Shown piece by piece: positions 1 through 12,200 of a stretch of 13,469 bases of DNA. Location of the stretch: the NCBI GenBank assembly GCA_947165105.1, contig CAMUZC010000043.1:1-13469 (forward strand), written 5' to 3'. Below the pieces are notes generated by a model. The model was not told where the DNA came from and made no database searches. It saw only the letters and a list, made by a program, of their open reading frames with translations. The translations under genes and the position numbers were made by a program. Origin of the DNA: an uncultured Lachnospiraceae bacterium. Lineage in GTDB: Bacteria > Bacillota_A > Clostridia > TANB77 > CAG-508. Numbering within the stretch: the stretch's first letter is position 1; each line of letters opens with the position of its first letter.

Positions 1-22
1 ATCCCCAATGCCCAAGCCCCAT
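1..22. repeat. Left telomere, C-strand, degenerate CCCCAAT repeats
   Basis: The window opens with AT, then one perfect CCCCAAT (3-9), an imperfect GCCCAAG (10-16) and CCCCAT (17-22), before abruptly becoming AT-only sequence. This is the reverse complement of the TTGGGGA repeat at the right end, in the orientation expected for the opposite telomere of a linear chromosome. The two G substitutions in the second unit and the missing A in the third may be real telomere variation or consensus error at a read end. The tract is short and probably truncated. Confidence 0.85.
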
Positions 23-214
23 TAAATAAATATACTGTATAAATATATATATAATTAAATAATTTTATTTAAAAAAATAATAAATAATTATATATCATTA
101 AACTTAATCCTAATTAAATGATTTAAATATTATTTATAATATTTAAAGTTTTTATTCATTTATCTAATATATGATAAATACGAAAAAATATTTTTTAAAA
201 CAATTAAAAAACAA
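23..214 (+). promoter_or_regulatory. AT-rich 5' leader and presumed promoter region
   Basis: About 190 bases separate the left telomere from the start codon, so any promoter and 5' UTR must lie here. The stretch is almost entirely A and T. TATA-like runs occur (for example around 39-52), but in such biased sequence they are not distinctive and I cannot assign a transcription start. A 15-codon upstream ORF (171-218) lies at its 3' end. No RNA gene or other coding region is visible. Confidence 0.5.
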
Positions 215-218
215 ATGA
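171..218 (+). other. Possible upstream ORF overlapping the main start codon
   Basis: An ATG at 171 opens a 15-codon ORF whose TGA stop (216-218) overlaps the main start ATG (215-217) as ATGA. The peptide is Lys-rich and looks non-functional. If transcription starts upstream of 171, this ORF would meet ribosomes first and could damp or couple translation of the giant ORF. If transcription starts downstream of 171, as short ciliate 5' UTRs would allow, it is irrelevant. AT-rich leaders produce such short ORFs easily by chance. Confidence 0.25.
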
Positions 219-286
219 AAACTATAAAAAGATTTAGTTTTCTGGCATTATTATTATGGATGGTTGTCATCCAATCAACTATGACT
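215..286 (+). other. Signal peptide (residues 1-24)
   Basis: Residues 2-6 (KTIKR) form a basic n-region, 7-19 (FSFLALLLWMVVI) a hydrophobic core, and 20-24 (QSTMT) a polar c-region. Cleavage near residue 24 would leave a mature N-terminus beginning QDTCPSG. The hydrophobic stretch is short and is followed directly by polar, Cys-containing sequence, which favours a cleaved signal over a membrane anchor. The exact cleavage site is a guess. Confidence 0.85.
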
Positions 287-3200
287 CAAGACACCTGCCC
301 ATCAGGTATGAGAAAAACATATTTAGATGAAACATCAGCAAGTGAAGAAGGTGCCGCTAGAAATTATGTCCCAGCATTACTTTTCCATGAAGGTAATGGG
401 GCTCTATGGTACAGAAGAAAAGTTTTAATAGAGCCTAGATTTGAAGTTCATTTAAAAGCTGAGATCAATGGAATTGATTATATAGAAACTAATACTGAAG
501 GAACTTTACAAGGTTTTACTATTGTTATTTCTAAAAACAAAAATAAATTAAGTACTGGAACAAGTGATTATATAGGATATTATGGATTCACAAAAAGCTT
601 TATTCTTGAATTTGATTTTGATAAAACTCTTAATGATCCTGATGAAAGTAGCTATTCTTTCAGGTATTGTGATTCTCAATGCTCAAATGATGATAGTGCA
701 GCCTATATTTCTGGAAAATTAATTAATCAAAGATTTAATCCTTCAAAAGACATGACTTGGGATTTCAGGCTTATATATACTGACAAAAAATTAATGGTAT
801 ATTCTGGACCAAATGAATTACTTTTTTCTCATAATGTAGATCTATATAGTGTTTTAGGTTCAAATACTGCTTATGTAGGATTCACTGGTAACATGAATGG
901 TAATAGAAGAGAATTAAATGTCCTTGGAACATTTATTTGTGAAGATAATTTTGATATTTCTAAAATGAGCGGTAAATTCTATGTGGATGAACAAGAATTA
1001 GATACTTATACATATAAAGCTGGTGAAACTGTTCAATATCTTTTCTCATTTATCAATAATAAAGGCCAAGTAATACCACATTGTTTCAGACAAGGTATCT
1101 GGACTTATTCATTCTCTTTATCTTTAGATTGTGCTGCTTCTAACTTACAAATCAGAATGAAAGATGAATATAGCCTTTTCTTATCGATGAATGCTTGCAA
1201 TGTTCTTGGTGAACACACTATTGGTATATCTGAAGCTTCTCATGGTGTAGGACCAGAAAATAAATATACCATTGTCGGAGGTGCTATAAACAATATAAAT
1301 TTAATCGGTCATGATGGAACTGTAACAAATATAGATAATTTTTCAACTTCTTCAAATGGTGTAAGAACATTAACTTATGGAACAGTAGATGGAGATTTCC
1401 CTTTAAAAGGATCTTCAATTGAAATAGTACTTGATTTTGAATTAAAAGATAGCTTTGGAAATGATGCAGATGCCGGTACAACATCATCTGATATATTAAA
1501 AAATACTGGATTAACATTAACTAAAGCAAATTCTGCCACTCTTACTATGAGACAAAAAGATTCTCATTATCAATTAGTTATTACTGTAGTAAAAACTGGT
1601 AGCTATGAAATTACTAAAAACGCCTATATGTCAGAATCTATTAATTTCAATGTCATAATAGGGGGAGTAAGTGCTGCTGATTCTTATTGTACTATAGATG
1701 GATATACTGAAGCGCCAACTTTAAAAGAAGGAGATACTGCATATTATAATTGTTACTTTAAAGATGGAAAAGGAAATATAATGGATATTAAAACATTTAT
1801 TAGTACAGGTGAATATGACTTTTCTTGCCAAACAAAAAGAACTACTCCTTCATCTAAAACATATACAAATAGTTATAATGATAAAGGAAATTATTATCAA
1901 TGCCCATTCCAAATTACAGAACCAGGCATATACCAATTTTATGGGTATTTAACTACTAAAGACAGTAAAAAATCAAAAACAACTATTAGCCCAAAAGTAA
2001 ATATAATATATGTATCAAGTTCTTCTTTTTCATTAGGTAATGCAAAAATATTCAATTATTATACTAAAAAATGGGTAGATATAGATAATGCTGTAATTGA
2101 ATATAGAAATGATAAAGGAGGTAAATTAACATCATTAGATTTCGCTGATTCAACAGGTACACTTATATCTAAATATAAGACTTATCCTTCAAGTTTCGAT
2201 GTTTCAGAAGTTAAAGTTGAATTTTATAGTGATCACGATTATTCTTTTAATTATCCAAAATTTGTTGCAGAAATATATCATGATAATAATTCCCCTGAAT
2301 ATATAGGTATATATAATGTAGATAAAAAAGCTTCTGATAATATTATTCCAAGATCTTCTTATGATTATACTTTAAAGATAACTTATAAAAGTGAAGTTAA
2401 ATATGTCACTTTTAGATTTAATTCAAATACATTAAAAATTGGTTCTTATACCACTTGTTTCCATGAATATAGTTTCCAAAAAACAAAGGAATCATTTAGT
2501 GTGAATTATAATGACATTGAATTTTCAATGGGAGTAGAAAAAAAGCTTAACACACTTGTATTAAAAACAAATGATAATAATTTATATAATTATGATATAG
2601 GTAAAAAAAATATTAAAGTTGAATTAACAAATAGTGGAACATTAAGTTATAGAGTTGTACCACTTTCAATTGCGGGTACTTATGAAATTTATGCTACTAT
2701 AAGTAGCCAATATTGGGGTAACATCAAATTAACAGTAGAAGGAAATGAATTAGCAAATTATTATGTCTATTCTTCAGAATCTCAAGCTTGTTATTTACAA
2801 TATCAAAAGCCTGAATTATTTGAATTTACTAGTTTACCAGAACCTAGAGAACATTATTATGATTATATAGGAGATTATGTAGATGGTAATTTAGAATTTT
2901 TCTTCTTTGTTTTAGATAAAAACTATAAAAATTTAACTAAAGATAATATCTTTGATAATAATGTTGATATTTATTGCTTACAATATGGTGCTGATACAAG
3001 AAAATATACAATATCATATAATAAAACTGCTAAAGCCTATCAATTTAGAGATAAACTTGATTTCGCAAACCAACAATATACTTGGGTATTTCACATGAGA
3101 GATGGTACTTGTAATCACAAATATTATGTAAAATATGATCAATCAAGAATAAAAAAAACAGTTTCTTTAGAATATTCTTATTATAATTTATTAAAAAATG

Positions 3201-6200
3201 ATATAAATATAAATGAATATGGTTTTGTTGATGTATATTTAAAAGATGGAAATAATGCATTTATGGGAATAACTGAAGGTAAATTAAATGAAATAAAAGG
3301 AAATGTTCAAGTTACAGCAATAGATCAATCTACTAAAAAATCTTTTAATCTTGAATTTGCTCAAATTACAAGTAATTATGCTATTAGATTCCAACATGCT
3401 TTTGATACAGCAAGTACTTATGAAATTATAGCCTATTATAATACTCATGATATCCCATGTAGTGGTTCAAAAATTTTAAAAGTTACAGCTCCTGAATTTA
3501 GTTTGAAATCAAGTAAATTACAAATGGTATTAGATTCTACAATTGATATGTATCCAAATACAAAATATACAATTCAAAATAGTTTACAAATTCCTTTCTA
3601 TAATTTAATTTTATATACTTCTGGTGGACTCAAAACTATATATACTTCAGCAAATCAATTTTCATGTACAATGACTGGACAAGGAATAAATATGAATTTA
3701 AAAGTTAATAAAAAAGGTGATTATATTCAATTTACTTATCAAAATGAAGATAAAGACCAATTTTCAAGTTTAAAAGGTGGAGATTATATTTTAACAGTTA
3801 CAGCTGATGGAGAAAGCCAAGATTATCAATTATATTTAGTAGGAGATGGTGATAACGATTATTCTAATGAAAAAGATTATGATTTATCTCAAACCTTTCT
3901 AGATCCAACACATATTGATGGTCAAGTCGGAAAAACATATGAAATTAAATTAGAATTTAGAGCAAAAGATGGACTAAGATGGAATTATAGGGGTTCTTTG
4001 GATAAATTCAAATTTACTAATTCTTATGGATTAAGTAGTGATAAATTTATTACTAAAGTTGTGGAAGGATATAAAAAAGGTCAATATATAATATCTGTTA
4101 CTCAAAATGTAGTTACTGATAAAGGAGATAATATATTAACTATATTATATGACAGCAAACAAATACCTCAAACTGTTTCACTTACAATTAAAGGAGGAGA
4201 TTTTGCCAAATTAGTGTTAGTAGATGGACCTACTGATGGAAATGTTATAAACCATCCTATTTTAACTTTCAAGCCAGTAGATTCATTTGGTAATTTATAT
4301 ACCTTTGATAGTTCAGTAACTAAAGAATATCTTAATAAATTAACTCATGGAAAATCTTTAGAAGGTGTATCTTTAACAACTAATAATTATCTTGAAAATG
4401 GTTTATTAAAAGTTCAATACAAAACTACTATTAGTACTAATGTCCAAGTAACTTCAGATTATTTAGATGAGCCAATTAACTATAGAATTAAAAGTGGTCC
4501 TATATCTCCTGAAACATCATATGCTGAAATGCAAACATCCCCAGATCAAGCTGCTGGAAGTAATTATACAATTGTTATATATCCAAAAGATATATATCTA
4601 AATGATATTGATGATTTAGGTGATAAACAAAAAGATGAATTCCTTACTTATTATAAAATTGTTGAAACTGATGAAAAATTCACTGTAAAAGACTGTAAAC
4701 TAAGTGAAGGGCATTCAAGTGCTATTGATATTATTATTAGAAAATTAATAGATGATACTACTAATGTTTATGATACAATTGAATGTGTTACACCAATTTC
4801 ATATATTGGTAATATAGCTTTCCATGTACATTATTTAGAAGATGAAATAGAATGTAAAAATTGTGTATTTTCTGTCTTTGCTAGTCAATTTGATTTCCAA
4901 AATACAAAAACATATTATAAAAATAAAGAATATTATTTAGATACAAAAAAGCAAAATGAAGTAGAAGCCAAAAAAGAACCAATATTTGATATAACATTCT
5001 TTGACCAATTCAAAAATAGTATTACAGATCCTGAATTCTTAGAAGAATTAGATATTGAAGTAATCTTTGAAGGAGCTGATGTTAAATTATGTGTAACTAA
5101 TTCAATAGGTAAAAAAGTTGCTACATTATGTCCATCATCTAATGGAGATGATAACATCAACAAATGGCAATATATTACAAATGGAGACAATTATAAATTA
5201 ATAGTACAAGAAAAAGGTGTTCCAGATAATAAACTTGAATATAATATTACTATAATAGGAGGTTCAGATGGTTCATCAGATGATCCAGATTTCTCAAAAA
5301 CAAAGTTTGAACCAACAACAATAAAAATACAAGCCGGAGATGAAGGAAAAACTATTATGGAAATTAGAACAGCAAAAGAAGTCCGTAAAAATTATTGGTA
5401 TCCAGATTTTAATGACAAAATAAAAGTAGAATTCAATGAAGATAAAGATACTTGTTCATATTCTGTTGATAAAGCTGATTTACCAGGACAATATGCTATT
5501 AAAGTAACATGTACTAAAGTAAATGAAAATAATTATTTCACTGTTACGGTTGATGGAAATAAAATAGATCAAAAAATAAATTTAATAGTTACTAGTGGTC
5601 CAGCTTATTATTTAGAAGTAGAAGATAAAGACAAATTTACTGTTTCTGGAGATAAATATACTTGGAAAAATTATATATCAAATGATGATGAAATTAATTT
5701 CAACTTTAAATTACAAGATAAATATAAAAATTATATATTAACTTCAGTTAAAGGTACAAATCAAATTACAATTAGTTCTGATTCATTTGGTACTAATGAA
5801 AATTATTACAATTATGATTTCAATGACCAAAAAAAAGATTATTTATTCACTGATAAAATATATATGGCAATTAATAAACATACTTGGAATATAGTATGTA
5901 ATGAAAGTGGTAAAAAATATTCATTTACCTATACTAGAATTCCTGGAAAAGTAGATGTAGACAAATCATATTGGGCAATTGATAAAACAGAATATATAAT
6001 TAATGAATCATCAACTGTCTTAGTTACCTTAGTAGATAAATATGGAGTTAATTTAGGTAGTGTAAGTGGGCAATTAGAAAAAGAAAAAGATAATCTTAAA
6101 GTAGTTACTCATAAAGATAAAGATATTGAATATAATTATAATTCTGTTACAAAAGATAATAATATAAAATATTTATATACTTATAAAGCCATAGGAACAT

Positions 6201-9200
6201 ATGAAGTATCTGTCACTTATGATGGAAAACAAATTGGTGAAAAGAAAACTGTTACTGTTTCTTACCAAAAAATTGACTTAAAATCAAGTAAATTATATTA
6301 TGATATAGGAGATGGAGTAGAAAATTATATGACTACTACTGAACAAACAAATATAAATAATTTAGAAGTTTGTCCTTTCTATAAATTATATTTATATACA
6401 GCTAATGGAGAAAAAATTACTTTATATGATAAAAAAATTAGTTCTTCATGTGTTATGACTTTCAATGATGTTAATACATGGGATTTAGAGGTATCTAATA
6501 TGGATGATTTTATTTATATTTCTCATAAAGATTGCATTGAATTTAGAAAATTACCAGGAGGCTTATATCATTTAGGACTTACTGTTGATGGACAATATGC
6601 TGATTATCCACTTTATTTATTAGGAGAAAAAGATGTATCTCCATATCAAAAATATGATTTAAGTAAAACATATATTAGACCTACATATATAGATGGTGTA
6701 GCTGGAGAAAGATATCAAATTGATATTGAATTTAGATGTAAAGATGGTTTAAGATGGAACTATGAAGTTAATCTTAATTCATTTGATATTAGTAATTCTT
6801 ACAAATTAGATTCTAATTTAATTATTCTTGAAAAAACAAAAGGAGAAAAAGATGGACAAATTAAATTATTTGTAACACAATATGTAGCAACAACTGGAGG
6901 TAAAGATAATATCCTTTCATTCACTTATGAAAAAAATTCTATTCCTCAAACAGTTACTCTACATATTAAATGTGCTCCTGATCTATTTGAATTAGTTTAT
7001 GATTCTGGTGCAGTAGATGGTACTGTTATAAATCCTTCAATTGTTAAATTCATACCAAAAGATAAATATGGTAATTTATATACTGATATAACTAATACAA
7101 CATTATTCCCAAAATCAAAATTAGAACAATTAACAAATGGTGCATCAGATAGAGGATATGATTTAACTACTAATAACTATGCTACTGATGATTACTTCTT
7201 AAATGTCCAATATGGAAGTAAAAAAGTTACAAAAGTAATATTAACATCTAAATACAATCCTAATACTTATGAATATTATTTATGGAGTGGACCAATTGAC
7301 CCAGCTCAATCTTATGCTGAAGTAGAAAAAACTGATGATGTTAAAGCTGGAGATACAACTAAATTAATTATTCATCCAAAAGATGCTTATGGAAATGATG
7401 TAACTAATGCAACTAAAGATGATTTAGATAAATTTGATGTTGATTATACAATAGATAATGATTATAAAGAAGATATTTCTGATAAATGTGATGCTTCTAA
7501 AGCTTCAACAAATATTGATTGTCAAACTATTATTACTAAAGCTGGTGATGCACAATTTTTAGTTGATTATGATGACCAAAGTGTAAAATGTATTAATTGT
7601 GAATTTACTATAGGTCCAGGTAAATTAGATTTTAGTAAAACTAAAGTTATTAACAAAAATGAAAATAAAGAAATGTCTCAAACTGAACTTAATACTTTAC
7701 CTGTAACTATTCCACCTAACTTCCAACTTAATTTCTATGATAAGTATAAAAATCCTATAACAGATAAAAAAGAAGTAGAACAATTAAACGTAGGTACTGA
7801 AATAGTTGTAACTGATGTTAAATTATGTGTATCAAATGATGAACTTCATAAATTATCTAAATTATGTAAATCTCAAGATAATGATGAAAATGAAGAAAAA
7901 TGGCAATATGTGCCTAATGGAGAAAATTATAAATTAATTGTAACTGATAAAGATACAAAAGAACAATTAACTTATCCAGTAAAATTAACAGGAGGATACT
8001 CAGATGGTGATCCAGATCAAATAGCTCCAGAAAAAACAAGTTTAGAACCATCAGAAATAACCTTAGTTGCAGGAGAAGAAGGAACTGTTTCCTTAGAATT
8101 AAGAACCGAAAATGATAAACGAAAATCATATTGGTTTGCTGAGCCAGAAAAACATATTTCAGTTAAATTCCCTGAAGAAGTTAAAAATTGTACTTATTCT
8201 TTAGCTAGAGATGAAAAACCAGGACAATATAATATTAAATTCAAATGTTATAAAAAAACTGATCCATTTAAAGCTACTGTTACAGTTGAAGGTGTTGAGG
8301 TACCTAAACCAATAACAATTAAAGTCATTCCAGCAGAGCCATATAAATCCAGATTATTCAGAATGACTGGAGAAGAAATTTTAGAATCATATTTAGGTAG
8401 TGTATCAGTAGAAGATTCATTCCAGATGATAAATAAACTCTATGATAAATATGACAACTTAATAACAAATATTGATTTCAATTTAGCCATTCTCCAAATT
8501 AAAATGGCACCAGTTAATACTTCAAAGTCTCATACCTGGAGCGCTGATTTAGCTGCTCAAGCCAACGGTGAAATTATTATTACATTAAAATCAACTTATG
8601 CTATTGAACATATTGTAGTTGGTAAATATTTCCCATTAGATCAATATTCTATAATATTTACCCCTGGAGCTCCTAATGCTGATAACAGTTTATTAGAAGT
8701 AAGTGATACTGATGTATGGGTAGGACAAGAAGTTAAAATTTATATTACTCCATATGATAAATATAATAACTATATAGATGCAAGTGCTTATAAAGATGTA
8801 TCTCCTTATCAAGTTAAATATAGTAATGAAAAAGAAACAAATAAAGTAATTACTGTTAAACAATCTGTAGAAGTTAAAGATGGTAAAAATGTACTTACTT
8901 ATCCTGCTTCTTTCTATGTTAAAGGTATAACTACTATTAATGGATATATTGATGCTAATCCTATTCATTGTGTTGTTTGCAAAATTAATATTAAAGCTAA
9001 AGATATAGATTTCTTAAATTCTAATGTTCTTAGATTAGAACCAACTAAAAATGAATTTGAGGTATTGAAAAATGGTACTGTAGAAAAGAATACTAAAGAT
9101 GAACCTTTATATAGATTATATCCTAGAGATGAATTTGGAAATTCTATAGATATTCTTCCAGAAGATGAAATTAAAAAATATTCATCATATTTATCTGCTC

Positions 9201-12200
9201 AATTTGAAGATACTGTTTATAATCTTAAATTAAATAATAAAGAAACAACCAATCAAGAATATGCCGAATTCGCAATTGATGATGATAACAATAAACATAA
9301 ATATACTGATTTAGTTGGAGGATTTTATGATTTAATATTTACAGATGGTACTAAAAAATTAGCATATAATATTACTTTATATGGAGATGGTAAAGGAGGA
9401 TCTAATGAACCTGTTGATATCCAATCTACTCATATTGTTGAACAAAATTTGAAATATGTTGCAGGAAATACTGGATATATGATAATAGAATTAAGAACTA
9501 AAAATAATATTAGAAAGAATCAATGGGAAGGATATGAATTTAAAGTTGAATCATGTGATCCAAATGATAAAACATTTGACTATGTCCAAGAAAAAGCAGG
9601 TACTAAAGGTGTATTCTATATAACAGTTACTAGTCAAAAAGCTAATACTTATCCAACATTAAAAGAATGTCCATTAAAAATCTATTTAAATGATGAATTA
9701 ATTAATGATTTAAAACCTGAAATGGAAGTTTCACCTGATGCTGTTGTTAGGACAAAAATACTTGAAGATTATTATAAAGATGGTAAATCAAGTGATGTAT
9801 TAAAAGATGGTACAGTAGATAATCCATATGTATTTGAAGTGGCTTCATACGATAAATATGGTAATTTAGCTGAAACTTTACAAGAAGTAGTAGGAATTAA
9901 AGTATCTAAAAAAGGAGGAGATGAAGTTGAAGATACTACCTCAGAAACAGATAAATCAACTGGATATAGAAAATATACCTCTCAAATAACTGTTTCTGGT
10001 ACATATGTTGTAAGCACTGATAAATCTGGTCCACAAGGATTATATTTACCTAATGAATCAATATTCATTGTTCATCCAGGTGTTATCGATTTATCTAAAT
10101 TAGTCGTAAAAGAAAGAGCCACTCCAATTAAAGCAGGAAGTAAGCCAGCTATAACAATTGAAGCATTTGATAAATATGGTAATGCTCTATATGTTGATAA
10201 TTATGTAAATAAATTCACTGCAACATTCATTGATGCAAATAATGAAGAACATGACTCAACAGGTGCTTTTGATTCTTTAATTGAAAAAGTTGTCTATACT
10301 TCTACTACACCTGTTACTATTGTCGGTAATGTTAAAGTAACTTTAGTATATGACAAAACACAAAAAGTTGATACATCTAATGTTATCATTGTTGTAGAAC
10401 CTGGTGACCCAGACCCAACAAAATCAATATTAACTCGTGAAGTAACCAAAGGCTCATTTACTCAATATAAAAATGGAGATAGTTTCTCTGTTGATGTTAA
10501 TGAACCATTAATCTTAAATGTTACTTTATATGATAAATACAATAACTTTATTTCAAATATACCTAATAAAGCAAATGTAGATGATCCTTTATTATCTGGT
10601 AATAAAATGACTCCGATAAGTTTCAATGTTAGTAAATATACTTCATATTTCGGATTAGATTTTAATGAAAATGAAAAAGCAATTCATATTTATCAACATT
10701 TAGTAAAAGGTACTTATGATTTAACCTATGATGTAAAATATGATTCAGATAAAGCTTCATTTAAATATTATGTAGTAGTTACAAATGGAGATGATAAACA
10801 TGGTAATGGACCATATGTTATTGAAAAATGCGTTTTAACTCCTAAAAAAACATCTTTCGTTGCAGGAAATTATGAAGAATTTACTTTAGAATTAAGAACT
10901 GAAGAAGGTTTATTATATAATGATGATATAGATATTGATGAAGATATTGAAATCGGAATAAATAAATTAGATCCATCATTTAGCAAAGAAGTTGTTAAAG
11001 CTGGTTCTGACTATGGAATATATACTATTACTATTTATTCTGAGAAAAAAGGAGATTATTCTATGGATGTATTTTTAACTGATCCTAAATCAACTGAAGG
11101 AGAAAAAGGAAATGTAGGTCCAGCTGAATATACTGTTTATCCAGATAAAGTACCATGCAAAAATTATACTAAGATAATAAGACAACCTGAATCAATAATA
11201 CCAGCTGATGAAAACTTCGAAATTCATTTTACTTTAGCAGATAAATTTAATAATTCATTCAAAGGAAGAAATGATATAATAGATAATTCTTATTTAACTT
11301 TATTAAATAATGAATATCCTATATCAGTAATTTCTATGTCATTAGATGCATTAGATGATGATAAAGAAGCTTATAAATTAGTAATATATCCAAAATATCC
11401 TCCAAATAAAATGGTAATGAACGTTAAATATAATGATGGAGAAAATTCTGTATATTGCTTCATGGATGATATTATAGTGAATATTCAATCAACTATTGAT
11501 TATTACCAAACTCAAATTGTATCTAAAAATAAAGAAAGAATATATGTCGGAGAATTATTAGATATGTGGTTATATACATTTGATAAGAAAGGAGAATGCT
11601 TCGATGATGGTAAAGATTATAGTCCTTATTTCGAAATTAAAGTTACTGGCCCAGCCGATTCACCTAATTTATTTACTAAAGTATACCAAGTTGAAAAAAC
11701 GAAAAAAGAAGCCAATGGTGAATGTAATAATGAATACAAGATAATTACTACTGATGCTGATATATATAAATATGCCGGAGATTATCTTATTCAAGTATAT
11801 GGGAATAATCTTTTAATTGGTCAAAATAACCAAGTATGTATTCCATTAGGATATTCATTATTCAATTTAGAATATGACTTTGACCCTGAACATATTTCAG
11901 TAACTGATATGGTAAAATTCAAAATTACAGGAACTGATAAATATGGAAATAAATTAACTGACCCATTACTTAATGATCTTACCATAGAATTAACCGATGA
12001 TACTAATTCATATAACGAAACTGACTTAGAAGCTGATAAATATGAAATTAAATCAGGAGAATTAAATTATGAATTAGAAATTCATAAAGCTGGAACATAC
12101 CAAATGCATATGTATTACAATGGTACTGAAATAACAGTAGTCAATGGTGATGAACCTTTACCCAAATTAACTGTAGAACCAGGACCGTGTCGGGCAGAAG

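Noticed and set aside
39..52. TATA box in the leader
   Set aside because: TATATA runs are unavoidable in sequence this AT-rich and nothing ties this one to a transcription start.
1284..8968. Minus-strand ORFs of 71-91 codons at 1284-1517, 3045-3260, 4933-5190, 7914-8129 and 8693-8968
   Set aside because: All lie inside the giant plus-strand gene and encode low-complexity Leu/Ile/His/Phe-rich peptides, as expected from reading AT-rich codons backwards. None has a domain-like motif.
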